DNA of 64,000 nt, from the NCBI RefSeq assembly GCF_013408925.1, contig NZ_JACCAB010000001.1, positions 1,612,001-1,676,000 of the forward strand. Direction: 5' to 3'. This DNA comes from Pedococcus badiiscoriae (GTDB lineage Bacteria > Actinomycetota > Actinomycetes > Actinomycetales > Dermatophilaceae). The position numbers were made by a program, and so were the translations under genes. The first letter of the stretch is position 1; each line of letters begins with the position of its first letter. Shown here piece by piece: positions 19,506-27,386 of this stretch. The notes beneath the pieces were generated by a model that saw only the letters and a list, made by a program, of their open reading frames with translations, searched no databases and was not told the DNA's origin.

Positions 19506-20291
19506 TCAGGAGAAGGCGAACAGGGCGAGCGGCGCTGACGTCGGTGCGGGCGAGCCACCTGCCGGTTCGATGGTGATCCCTGCGGCCGTGGCCGTCGAGG
19601 CGTCACCACCGAGCACCATCGTCACCGTCGGCGCTGAGCCGTGCGGCATGATCCCCGCACTGACCATGCCCTTGTTGGGCTGGTTCAGCCAGAGCTGGAA
19701 GTCCTTGCCGTCCGGCGCCGCGGGCATGTTGTCCGCCACGATGACCGCGGTCCCGAGGGAGGCGCTGCGCACGATGGTGGCCCTCGCGCCGCCGATGGTC
19801 CGTTCGATCCGCTGGGCGTCCTTGGCGTGCAGCACCTGTGCGGCGGTCACCTGGTCGCTGGAACCGGTGTGCCACGGGCTCCAGGTGATGCCGCCGATGA
19901 GGAGGGCGACAGCTGCGGCGGCGGTGGCGAGCCAGGCGGTCACCCGGCGGCGGGGACGGAAGGGCAGCACAGTGGCCTCAGGCTGGGGCGGCGCGTCAGT
20001 TGTGGGCGAGTCCTCGCCAACGGGTCCAGCGGCGACCTGGCCGCTGGGCTGCGCCTCCAGAGGGGGCAGCGGGCGGACCGTCCGGATGCCGGCGAGCACG
20101 GCGTCGCGCATCGACGACGGGGGAGCCGTCTGGCTCATCAACGACAGCTGCGCTGCCGCTTCACGCAGGCTGGCGACTTCCGCCTGGCACTCGGGGCACT
20201 CGGCGAGGTGCAGCTCGAAGGCGCTGCGCTCCTGCTCGTCGATCGCATCGACTGCATAGGCGCCGACCAATCCGTGGATGTCGGCACTCAT
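19506..20291 (-). CDS. rskA: Anti-sigma-K factor RskA-like
   Basis: 261-residue membrane anti-sigma factor. The N-terminal zinc-type anti-sigma domain has HLAECPECQAEV (His and two Cys, about residues 28-39). One transmembrane helix (WLATAAAAVALLIGGITW, about 120-137) separates it from an outer RskA domain (DFQLWLNQPNKGMVSAGIMPHGS). In mycobacteria RskA holds SigK inactive until proteolysis. The ATG overlaps the sigma gene stop by 4 nt (ATGA), as expected for a sigma/anti-sigma pair. Confidence 0.9.
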   Translation of the reverse strand: MSADIHGLVGAYAVDAIDEQERSAFELHLAECPECQAEVASLREAAAQLSLMSQTAPPSSMRDAVLAGIRTVRPLPPLEAQPSGQVAAGPVGEDSPTTDAPPQPEATVLPFRPRRRVTAWLATAAAAVALLIGGITWSPWHTGSSDQVTAAQVLHAKDAQRIERTIGGARATIVRSASLGTAVIVADNMPAAPDGKDFQLWLNQPNKGMVSAGIMPHGSAPTVTMVLGGDASTATAAGITIEPAGGSPAPTSAPLALFAFS

Positions 20292-20896
20292 GACTGCACC
20301 CCCAGGGTGTCTCTCAGGCGGATCAATCCGTCGCGTATTCGGGTCTTGGCCGTGCCGAGTGGCACACCGAGAAGGGAGGCCACCTCGGTGTGGGTGTAAC
20401 CGCCGAGGTAGGCAAGTTCGACTGCGCTGCGCTGGGTCTCGGTGAGCGAGTCCAAGGCGTTGCGTACTCGTTGGGCGTCCAGGCGGCGGTCGACCGTGTC
20501 GGCCGTCTCGTCGTAGGTGCGCTCCTGGTTCCGTGAGCCGTAGGTGTGCTCACGGTCTGTCGACGCCTGGGCTGACCGCACCCGGTCGACCGCTTTGCGG
20601 TGGGCGATGGTGAGCATCCAGCTGACCGCGCTTCCTCGCGAAGGGTCGAACCGGGCGCTGGTGCGCCAGATGTCGAGCAAGGCCTCTTGGGCCACTTCCT
20701 GGGACTGAGCCGGGTCCCGCACCACGCGGAGGACCAACCCGTAGATCCGGGCGGCCACCGCGTCGTAGAGCTGGGCGAAGGCTTCCTCGTCACCGAGGGC
20801 ACTGGCGCGCAGCAGACCGGCGAGGTCGGTGCCCACGGCAGCACCTCCCCAGATCGGTTCGGGACCTGGGGTGGTTGCTGCCATGGGCACCATCAT
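20288..20896 (-). CDS. sigK: ECF RNA polymerase sigma factor SigK-like
   Basis: 202-residue ECF sigma factor. Region 2: AFAQLYDAVAARIYGLVLRVVRDPAQSQEVAQEALLDIW, with RGSAVSWMLTIAHRKAVDRVR; region 4: LDSLTETQRSAVELAYLGGYTHTEVASLLGVPLGTAKTRIRDGL. The match with SigK is supported by the neighbouring RskA and by the fasciclin gene directly upstream: SigK controls the fasciclin proteins MPT70/MPT83 in M. tuberculosis. Three in-frame ATGs (20896, 20893, 20884) are possible; none has a clear ribosome site, and GATGAT 7 nt before 20884 could be a leaderless -10. Confidence 0.88.
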   Translation of the reverse strand: MMVPMAATTPGPEPIWGGAAVGTDLAGLLRASALGDEEAFAQLYDAVAARIYGLVLRVVRDPAQSQEVAQEALLDIWRTSARFDPSRGSAVSWMLTIAHRKAVDRVRSAQASTDREHTYGSRNQERTYDETADTVDRRLDAQRVRNALDSLTETQRSAVELAYLGGYTHTEVASLLGVPLGTAKTRIRDGLIRLRDTLGVQS

Positions 20897-20908
20897 CGCT
20901 GATTCAGC

Positions 20909-21550
20909 TCAGCCGGGGAGGAGAACGCCGTCGATGATGTAGACCGTGGCGTTGGCGGTCTGCACGTTGCCACAGATCACCTTGGCCTTGCCGACCATGA
21001 ACGAGTCGCCGGAGCCGGTCACCGTGATGCTGCCGCCGCCGAGGGTCTTGTGCGTGCCGGCAAGCATCTCCGGGGTGAGCTTGCCGGGGACGACGTGGTT
21101 GGTCAGCACCTTGGTGAGCAGACCCTTCGGGTCCTTCAGGGCGGCGTCCAGCGTGGCCTTGGGCAGCGCGGCGAAGGCGTCGTTGCTCGGGGCGAAGACG
21201 GTGATGTCCTTGGCCGAGTTCAGGGTCTCGCCGAGGCCGGCCTTCGTCACCGCGGTGACGAGGGTGGACAGGACCGGGTTGTTGCTCGCGGCGGTGGCGA
21301 CCGGGTCGGTGGCCATACCGGAGAACGAGCCCTTGCCGTCCGCGGGGACCGCGGAGCAACCAGCACCGAACGGCTTGGCCGCCATGTCCGAGGTGGTGGT
21401 CGACGAGCTGGAGCTGGAGCTCGAGCTGGAGCTCGGCATCGACGAGCTGCTGGACGCGGCCGTGTCGGAACCGGAGTTCCCACAGGCGGCGAGGCTGAGC
21501 GGAAGGGCGAGGCTGAGGGCAGCAATGGTGCTGCGGCGTGCGAGGCGCAT
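20909..21550 (-). CDS. Fasciclin-domain lipoprotein (MPT70/MPT83-like)
   Basis: 213-residue secreted lipoprotein. The signal peptide ends in a lipobox (LSLAAC, Cys near residue 23), then a Ser/Thr-rich stalk with long serine runs, then one FAS1 domain with DITVFAPSNDAFAALPKATLDAAL and LTNHVVPGKLTPEML as the H1 and H2 boxes. FAS1 proteins mediate adhesion. Start ATG at 21550 with AAGGAG 9 nt upstream. Only 12 nt separate its stop from the sigK gene, so fasciclin-sigK-rskA probably form one operon and the fasciclin protein is a likely SigK target. Confidence 0.93.
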   Translation of the reverse strand: MRLARRSTIAALSLALPLSLAACGNSGSDTAASSSSSMPSSSSSSSSSSSTTTSDMAAKPFGAGCSAVPADGKGSFSGMATDPVATAASNNPVLSTLVTAVTKAGLGETLNSAKDITVFAPSNDAFAALPKATLDAALKDPKGLLTKVLTNHVVPGKLTPEMLAGTHKTLGGGSITVTGSGDSFMVGKAKVICGNVQTANATVYIIDGVLLPG

Positions 21551-21790
21551 GATGGTGGCTCCTTGTTGTGGACTGTCTGACACCGGGTATTCGGACCTGT
21601 CCCAGGGGTGGATTGGTCGGATGGGGAATCTTTTCGGGACAACGGTTTTCGCGCCTGGAGGGCAGCGAGGTCCGGCCACCGGCACCGGACGACGCACGCC
21701 CGGGACGCGCAGCGGTCACCCGTGGCCAGGCATGCGCGGGCGGGTCCGAGCCGGAGCTCGAACCCGCCCGTGGGGGTCAGGGATCTCTCG

Positions 21791-23374
21791 TCAGGAGATG
21801 AGGACGACGATCGAGTGCCAGCCCGACGCGCCACCCGGGAACGGGTCGGCCCGCTTGTCGGTCTGCAGCGCGCCCGTGCCGTCGGTCGCACGCACCGTCA
21901 GCTCGTGCCGTCCGCTCGTGGCGTCCCACACCCAGAACCATTGGCGCCAGTAGTCGGTGCCGCCGTCGGGGCCCAGGGTCGCCTTCTCCCACGGACCGTT
22001 GTCGACGCGCACCTCGACCTCCTTGATCCCGCGCAGCTGCGCCCAGGCGACCCCGCCGATGGCAACCTTGCCGGGCTTGTAGGTGGCGAGCCCGGCGGGG
22101 GTGTCGATCCGCGCCTGGGTCTTGACGGTGCCGTCGATCGCCCAGTCGCGCTGGGTCCAGTAGGCCTTGTCCGCGGCATACGTGGTCGCAGTGAGCTTGG
22201 TCAGCCACTTGGTGGCGCCCACGAACCCGTACAGGCCGGGCGTCACCATCCGCGCGGGGAACCCGTGACGGGCCGGCAGCGGCTGGCCGTTCATCGCCAC
22301 CGCGATCAGGGCGTCCCGGTCGTCGGTCAGCGCCTGGATGGGCGTGGAGATGGTCATGCCGTCGGTGGACTCGCTGAGGATCTGGTCGACGCCGTGCTGC
22401 ACGCCGGCGCGCTCGAGCAGGTCACGCACGCGGACGCCGAGCCAGCGGGTGGAGGAGATGTAGGGGCCGCCCACCTCGTTGCTGACGCAGTTGAGGGTGA
22501 TGTCCTTCTCGATCATCGGCATTGTGAGCAGCTCGGCGAACGTGATCGAGAGCTTCTTGTCGACTTTCCCGCCGATCTCGAGCACCCAGTTGCCGACGTC
22601 GATGCGCGGGATGACCAACGCGGTGTCGACGCGGTAAAAGTCGTTGAGCGGCGTGCTGAACGGGCTGATCCCCGGGACCTTGCCCTCGATGCCGGTGGGG
22701 AGTGGCGGCAGCGCGGTCTGCGGCTTCGGGAGCGTCACCGAGGACGGAAGCGTGGCTGGCGCGGCGAGCTTCTGGCCGAGGGCGCCGAGCGCGGCGGCGC
22801 CGACGGTGACGCCTGCGGCGCCGATGAGGAAGTTGCGTCGAGCGGGCTCGCCCGAGGCTCCCTTCGCGTATGCCGTGTGGCTCAGCGGCGACTCCTGGGC
22901 CGCCCCGGGGGTGGGCAAGTTGGGGATCAGCGCGCGGAGGCCGGTGAGCGTTGCCACTCCGACCGCGGCGGTGACCAGCGCCGGGACGATGTCGAAGGGC
23001 GCGGAGGCAGGACGGGACCAGGCGGCCAGCCCGGCGAGCATGGCCAGTCCCACGACGAGCACGTTCGCGAGACTCGGCCTGGTCCGGGACACCCACCCGA
23101 TGCCTGCGGCCGCCAGGGCCGTGACGAGCGCGACGCTCCCGAGCAGGACGGGCTTGTCGGCGGTGCCGAAGTTCCGCACCGCCCACTCCTTGACCGGGGT
23201 GGGGGTGGCGTCGATGACCGTCGAGCCGACGGCGAGCACGGGCGAGGCCGAAGGGTTGACGAAGGCCGCCACGAGGTGACCCACCGCCATGCCGGCAGCC
23301 GCCGCGAGGACGCCGCTCACGGCATACATGAGGCGTTGGCCGGTGGCTCCGGGTGACCTTCGGGGGTGTTCCAT
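21791..23374 (-). CDS. Membrane-anchored sulfite-oxidase-family molybdoenzyme
   Basis: 527-residue molybdopterin oxidoreductase. Four N-terminal membrane helices (about residues 15-165), then RRNFLIGAAGVTVGAAALGALG as a twin-Arg-like segment before the catalytic domain. TLNCVSNEVGG holds the Cys ligand of molybdenum; GFPARMVTPGLYGFVGATKWL is the Mo-cofactor signature; the C-terminal third is the dimerisation domain (EVRVDNGPWEKATLG, WFWVWDATSGRHELTVRATDGTG). The substrate is not known; related YedY/MsrP enzymes repair methionine sulfoxide outside the membrane. Placement beside sigK-rskA resembles redox-stress loci. Start at the ATG at 23374, giving the helices a normal amino end. Confidence 0.9.
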   Translation of the reverse strand: MEHPRRSPGATGQRLMYAVSGVLAAAAGMAVGHLVAAFVNPSASPVLAVGSTVIDATPTPVKEWAVRNFGTADKPVLLGSVALVTALAAAGIGWVSRTRPSLANVLVVGLAMLAGLAAWSRPASAPFDIVPALVTAAVGVATLTGLRALIPNLPTPGAAQESPLSHTAYAKGASGEPARRNFLIGAAGVTVGAAALGALGQKLAAPATLPSSVTLPKPQTALPPLPTGIEGKVPGISPFSTPLNDFYRVDTALVIPRIDVGNWVLEIGGKVDKKLSITFAELLTMPMIEKDITLNCVSNEVGGPYISSTRWLGVRVRDLLERAGVQHGVDQILSESTDGMTISTPIQALTDDRDALIAVAMNGQPLPARHGFPARMVTPGLYGFVGATKWLTKLTATTYAADKAYWTQRDWAIDGTVKTQARIDTPAGLATYKPGKVAIGGVAWAQLRGIKEVEVRVDNGPWEKATLGPDGGTDYWRQWFWVWDATSGRHELTVRATDGTGALQTDKRADPFPGGASGWHSIVVLIS

Positions 23375-23452
23375 ACCTGCTATTCGTACTCGCCTCTGCG
23401 GCGGATGGGTCCCCTGCACCCCAAACCGTCACCCGCGGGTAACGTTGAGCGC

Positions 23453-23677
23453 GTGCCACCGACCCGCCGCTACCCGAACTTCGTCGCCTTCATCGCCACC
23501 GGCGCGATCCTCGGCTTCGTCGTCGGCTCGGCCGTCGGCTACCGCAGCGACGACACCACGTCGTACGGCCACGACTACAGCGTGTCCAGTGCGGTGCTGT
23601 TCCTCGGGCTGCTCGGCGCGTTCGTGTTCGCCCTGCTCGCCGCGGTCGTCGCGGTGCTGCTGGACCGGCGCGGATGA
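23453..23677 (+). CDS. Small two-helix membrane protein
   Basis: 74 residues: a basic start (VPPTRRYPN), helix 1 (FVAFIATGAILGFVVGSAVGY), a short polar Tyr/Asp loop (RSDDTTSYGHDYS), helix 2 (AVLFLGLLGAFVFALLAAVVAVLL), then DRRG. Not recognised beyond that; small proteins of this layout are common next to purF in actinobacteria. Leaderless: TAACGT (23440-23445) 7 nt before the GTG. purF follows after 43 nt. Confidence 0.75.
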   Translation: MPPTRRYPNFVAFIATGAILGFVVGSAVGYRSDDTTSYGHDYSVSSAVLFLGLLGAFVFALLAAVVAVLLDRRG

Positions 23678-23720
23678 CGGCTGCAGCACCGCGGCGCGTC
23701 CCTGTGGGAGACTGAACCAC

Positions 23721-25259
23721 GTGGCACGCGGCGACGGACGGCTCACGCACGACCTGCTTCCCGGCGAGAAGGGCCCGCAGGACGCCTGCGGGGTCTTCGG
23801 CGTCTGGGCTCCCGGCGAGGACGTCGCCAAGCTGACGTACTACGGGCTCTACGCCCTGCAGCACCGCGGCCAGGAGTCGGCGGGCATCGCCACCTCCGAC
23901 GGTCGCTCGATCCTGGTCTACAAGGACATGGGACTGGTGTCCCAGGTCTTCGACGAGCGGTCGCTCGCATCTCTGCGCGGGCACCTCGCCGTGGGCCACT
24001 GCCGCTACTCGACCACGGGCGGCTCGACCTGGGAGAACGCCCAGCCGACCCTCGGTGGCCACGCCGAGTCCACGGTCGCCCTGGCCCACAACGGCAACCT
24101 GATCAACTCCGCCGAGCTGCGTGAGCTGGTCGCCGAGCGCCAGTCAGAGGGGTACGGCACCCGTGGCGGTGAGCTGGGGCGCGGGAACACGACCGACACC
24201 GCCCTGGTCACCGCGCTGCTGGCCGACGACCCCGACCGGTCCCTCGAGGCCGCCGCTCTCGACCTGCTGCCGCGACTCCGCGGAGCGTTCTGCTTCGTGT
24301 TCATGGACGAGCACACCCTGTATGCCGCGCGCGACCCGCAGGGCATCCGCCCGCTGGTCCTCGGTCGTCTCGAGCGCGGCTGGGTGGTCGCCTCGGAGAC
24401 CGCTGCCCTCGACATCGTCGGCGCCTCCCTGATCCGCGAGGTCGAGCCTGGCGAGCTGATCATCATCGACGAGGACGGCCTGCGTTCCCAGCGGTTCGCC
24501 GAGACCGACCGCAAGGGCTGTGTCTTCGAGTACGTGTACCTGGCCCGCCCCGACACGACCATCAACGGCCGAGGGGTCCACGAGTCGCGCGTCGAGATGG
24601 GTCGCACCCTGGCCCGCGAGCACCCGGTCGAGGCCGACCTGGTCATGCCGACGCCCGAGTCGGGCACGCCCGCCGCGATCGGGTACGCCCAGGAGTCCGG
24701 CATCCCCTACGGCCAGGGCCTGGTCAAGAACTCCTACGTCGGACGCACCTTCATCGCGCCGTCGCAGACCATCCGCCAGCTCGGCATCCGGCTCAAGCTC
24801 AACCCGCTGCGCGAGGTCATCAAGGGCAAGCGTCTGGTCGTGGTCGACGACTCGATCGTGCGCGGCAACACGCAGCGGGCGCTGGTCCGGATGCTCCGCG
24901 AGGCCGGGGCCGCGGAGGTGCACGTGCGGATCTCCTCGCCGCCGGTGCGCTGGCCCTGCTTCTACGGCATCGACTTCGCCACGCGGGCCGAGCTGATCGC
25001 CACGGGCATCGGGGTCGAGGAGGTCTGCACCTCGATCGGTGCGGACTCGCTCGGCTACATCTCCGAGGCCGGGATGGTCGCCGCCACCGAGCAGCCCGGT
25101 GACCAGCTGTGCACCGCCTGCTTCACCGGCACCTACCCGTTGGAGCTGCCCGACGCGAGCCGGCTCGGCAAGAACCTCTTCGAGACGCTGCCGATCGACG
25201 TGGACGGCGTGACCCTGGGCGTCGGCGGCGGCGCCGAGGACGCCCTCACCCGCCCCTGA
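23721..25259 (+). CDS. purF: Amidophosphoribosyltransferase
   Basis: 512-residue enzyme of the first committed step of purine synthesis (PRPP plus glutamine to phosphoribosylamine). GPQDACGVFGVW holds the Cys that becomes the N-terminal nucleophile after propeptide removal. The glutaminase domain includes HRGQESAG and HNGNLIN; the transferase domain has VVVDDSIVRGNT, the PRPP loop. Cysteines in RKGCVFEY, RWPCFYGI and DQLCTACFTG match the 4Fe-4S ligands of the Bacillus-type enzyme. The GTG at 23721 has GAGACT 7 nt before it, a leaderless arrangement. Confidence 0.97.
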   Translation: MARGDGRLTHDLLPGEKGPQDACGVFGVWAPGEDVAKLTYYGLYALQHRGQESAGIATSDGRSILVYKDMGLVSQVFDERSLASLRGHLAVGHCRYSTTGGSTWENAQPTLGGHAESTVALAHNGNLINSAELRELVAERQSEGYGTRGGELGRGNTTDTALVTALLADDPDRSLEAAALDLLPRLRGAFCFVFMDEHTLYAARDPQGIRPLVLGRLERGWVVASETAALDIVGASLIREVEPGELIIIDEDGLRSQRFAETDRKGCVFEYVYLARPDTTINGRGVHESRVEMGRTLAREHPVEADLVMPTPESGTPAAIGYAQESGIPYGQGLVKNSYVGRTFIAPSQTIRQLGIRLKLNPLREVIKGKRLVVVDDSIVRGNTQRALVRMLREAGAAEVHVRISSPPVRWPCFYGIDFATRAELIATGIGVEEVCTSIGADSLGYISEAGMVAATEQPGDQLCTACFTGTYPLELPDASRLGKNLFETLPIDVDGVTLGVGGGAEDALTRP

Positions 25260-25275
25260 CCCGCCCCCTCCTCCC

Positions 25276-25326
25276 GGTTCGAGGTATTTCCCTACCGGAT
25301 TCGGGTAGGGAAATACCTCGAACGGG
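25276..25326. repeat. Palindromic element R1 (20-bp arms)
   Basis: Arms 25277-25296 and 25304-25323 are exact complements (core TTCGAGGTATTTCCCTACC) around a 7-nt loop GGATTCG. It is AT-richer than its surroundings. It lies between purF and the convergent nuclease gene and includes the nuclease stop codon, so the last residues YFPTRIR are encoded by the palindrome. It could serve as a bidirectional terminator. A diverged copy, R2, is at 26350-26402. Confidence 0.9.
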
Positions 25327-26251
25327 CTGTGAGCCGGGCGTGGGCTCGACAGACCTGGTCCATGAATCGTGCTCCGTCGACGCGAAGGCCGATCAGGTCG
25401 ATGCGCAGGATGGTCTCGTCCATCAGGGCGATCTCGTTCTGGCGGAGGTTGTCGGCCGTCACCGCGAGGCCGGCACGATGTCCGGACCCGTCGATCTCGA
25501 CGGCCAGCCCGATGTCGTCCCATGCGGCATCGAGGAATGCTCGACCGCCGTGGATTCGCCGGACCGACTGGCGGCTCGGTTCGGGTAGTCCGCGGGCGCG
25601 GCACATCTCCGCGAAGTCCAGCTCACCCAGTGACTGAGCGCCGTCGGCGATGTCCCGGGCAAGCTGCTTGATGAGGCGGCGGCGGTTGCGACCCTGCGTC
25701 GCTCGGCTGGCCCGAACCAGCTGGTGTCCCGTGCACAGCCCCTGTTGGACAGGCATCACCATGACGAGCGCCGCCTGGCGATCCGTCTTCACCCATCGGG
25801 CCGCTCGGACGGCAGCGATCGCGGGTCGAGTGCGAGGGACGCCCGTCTGGAGCACCTCGTCTGGGACGCGCCGGATCAGCTTGTGAATCCGGAGACCGTC
25901 TACTCGCTGGATCGTGGCCCGGTGACTGACCGAGAGGTGCAGAGCCTCCTCGGCGAACCCCGTCATTCCCGCAGCCTGGAGTGCGGTCACACCATCGAGC
26001 GCTGCGATCTTCTCGCCGACTTCCCACAAGGCTCGCCACCGCTGCGCAGTATCGGACAGGTCGCCCGTGTGGACGGCGACCGTCTGACGACCATGGCACC
26101 GCCATCGCTGCGCGTGCGTCTCCCGTCGGACCATCCTGTGGTCGACGTCGAGGCTCGCCAGGAGGTCTCGAGAGAGCACACCTCCGTATTCGACGGCAAG
26201 GGCGGCCGCGGCATACCGACGCTCGGCGGTCGAGCGGGGCTTTTGCGGCAC
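25292..26251 (-). CDS. DUF559/Vsr-like endonuclease with AbiEi-type winged helix
   Basis: 319-residue protein. The N-terminal region (about residues 10-60: YAAAALAVEYGGVLSRDLLASLDVDHRMVRR) resembles the winged helix of AbiEi-type proteins. The C-terminal third holds a PD-(D/E)xK-like core: RAFLDAAWDDIGLAVEIDGSG gives Asp and Glu-x-Asp, followed by an Arg/His segment and ETILRIDLIGLRVD as in DUF559 and very-short-patch-repair nucleases. It starts at GTG; a short palindrome (26263-26277) sits just upstream. It is the only gene between two copies of the same palindrome (25276-25326 and 26350-26402). It may be an antitoxin, a repair nuclease or a mobile-element nuclease; the repeats favour the last, by inference. 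Confidence 0.75.
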   Translation of the reverse strand: MPQKPRSTAERRYAAAALAVEYGGVLSRDLLASLDVDHRMVRRETHAQRWRCHGRQTVAVHTGDLSDTAQRWRALWEVGEKIAALDGVTALQAAGMTGFAEEALHLSVSHRATIQRVDGLRIHKLIRRVPDEVLQTGVPRTRPAIAAVRAARWVKTDRQAALVMVMPVQQGLCTGHQLVRASRATQGRNRRRLIKQLARDIADGAQSLGELDFAEMCRARGLPEPSRQSVRRIHGGRAFLDAAWDDIGLAVEIDGSGHRAGLAVTADNLRQNEIALMDETILRIDLIGLRVDGARFMDQVCRAHARLTARSRYFPTRIR

Positions 26252-26349
26252 CGGGTCACGTTCTCGCCCGGGGCGAGGCGCTGTCTGGATTGCTGCTGAG
26301 AGCTGTGGACGGACGGGGGCGCGGCGACGACCTGTGGACGACCGGCTGT

Positions 26350-26402
26350 CCGGTCGAGGTATTTGCCGACCCGATTCGGGTAGCGGAATACCTCGAACCG
26401 GG
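26350..26402. repeat. Palindromic element R2
   Basis: Aligns over its length with R1 (shared CGAGGTATTT, GATTCGGGTAG and AATACCTCGAA) with a few substitutions and single-base gaps. Its own stem is weaker (about 10 pairs, four mismatches, three pairs). It lies about 100 bp upstream of the nuclease start and 15 bp past the end of the next gene. Confidence 0.85.
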
Positions 26403-26416
26403 AGAGGAAGGAAGAG

Positions 26417-27286
26417 CTACGCGCCGGCGACGGGGGCGTCCTCTCTGCGGGGCTCGCGCCACAGGTCGATCGTCTGGGTCAGCCAGAACGTCGCGAACTG
26501 CCCGATCAGGGCGGCCTCCAGCCAGAAGACCCAGTGGTCCAGCCAGCCCAGCCACGGGCCCGTCACGACGATCACCAGGATCGACACCACCATCAGCACG
26601 AAGCCCCAGAAGTAGCGGTTCCACAGGTGCTGGCGAACTGGACGCCCGTCCTCGCGAGCCTGTTCGCGGGCGAGCCCGCGGGCATTCACGAAGACCACGG
26701 CGACGATGCCGATGAACAGCAGGATGGCCGCGGTGTCGTGCCCGTGGCACATGAACGCACCCCGGTTGACCAGGTAGAACCCGACCAGGCCGAGGAAGGC
26801 CAGCACCGACAGGCCGATCGCCACCCCGACGCCCTTGGACAGCGCGCGATCAGCTGCCGGGGTCGCGAAGAGCTGAATCCCCATGACGGCCGCGAACGCC
26901 AGCACCGCCACGATGAACAGCGCGGAGACGTTGTTGGTGATCGCGTCACGCACGTCCGAGCTGATCGCCGAGGACACGCACTTCTGCTCCGGACGGGTCG
27001 GCACGAACGCCACGATGAACGCGAAGAAGCCCGCCCCGTTGAGCAGCACGTCCTCGAGGTTGGTGCTGCCCTGGTAGACGATGAGGCAGGTGCCGATGGC
27101 GCACAGGCTGGCGACGAAGACCGCCTGCACCGGCGTGTAGTAGGACGCACTGATCGACTGGAGTATGTGGCCCGAGGACCAGATGTAGGTCGCGACCGAG
27201 ATGAACAGCAGCAGCACCAGGAGCACCATGGCCAGCCGCAGGAATCGATAGGTACGCAACAGGTCGAACTGGTAGCTCGAAGACAT
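26417..27286 (-). CDS. Polytopic membrane protein of unknown function
   Basis: 289 residues with about seven predicted membrane helices: FLRLAMVLLVLLLFISVATYIW (about 15-36), AVFVASLCAIGTCLIVY, AGFFAFIVAFV, ALFIVAVLAFAAVMGIQL, VAIGLSVLAFLGLVGFYLV, AAILLFIGIVAVVFV and the paired segments near the end (FWGFVLMVVSILVIVV, WVFWLEAALIGQFATFWL). The loop VPTRPEQKCVSSAISSDVRDAIT and the segment NRGAFMCHGHD carry possible Cys/His ligands. No family recognised. Start ATG at 27286 with GGAGGGGA 8 nt upstream. Divergent from purM. Confidence 0.8.
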   Translation of the reverse strand: MSSSYQFDLLRTYRFLRLAMVLLVLLLFISVATYIWSSGHILQSISASYYTPVQAVFVASLCAIGTCLIVYQGSTNLEDVLLNGAGFFAFIVAFVPTRPEQKCVSSAISSDVRDAITNNVSALFIVAVLAFAAVMGIQLFATPAADRALSKGVGVAIGLSVLAFLGLVGFYLVNRGAFMCHGHDTAAILLFIGIVAVVFVNARGLAREQAREDGRPVRQHLWNRYFWGFVLMVVSILVIVVTGPWLGWLDHWVFWLEAALIGQFATFWLTQTIDLWREPRREDAPVAGA

Positions 27287-27373
27287 GGCAGATTCCCCTC
27301 CGTGACGAAACGGTCCCTGCGTGAGCAGGATCCCGCCGCCAGGACCGCCTCGGCTCAGCCATCGGTACCGGTC

Positions 27374-27379
27374 TAGGGT
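27374..27379 (+). promoter_or_regulatory. -10 box of a leaderless purM promoter
   Basis: TAGGGT lies 7 nt before the GTG start of purM, with no room for a ribosome site. Confidence 0.6.
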
Positions 27380-27386
27380 GGGGCAC

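Larger units (their letters stand above)
25276..26402 (-). mobile_element. Candidate palindrome-flanked nuclease unit
   Basis: One nuclease gene lies between two similar ~50-bp palindromes in the same orientation, in the gap between purF and an unrelated membrane protein gene. Removing one palindrome and the gene would leave a plain purF terminator region. No transposase, integrase or classical target-site duplication was seen. Calling the unit mobile is inference from the repeat layout. Confidence 0.4.

Noticed and set aside
25292..26251. Type IV toxin-antitoxin (AbiEi/AbiEii) system
   Set aside because: Only the AbiEi-like winged helix is present; there is no AbiEii nucleotidyltransferase gene beside it, and the C-terminal part looks like a nuclease.
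26303..26339. Two CTGTGGAC words resembling DnaA boxes
   Set aside because: Only two copies, no AT-rich unwinding region and no dnaA or dnaN nearby.
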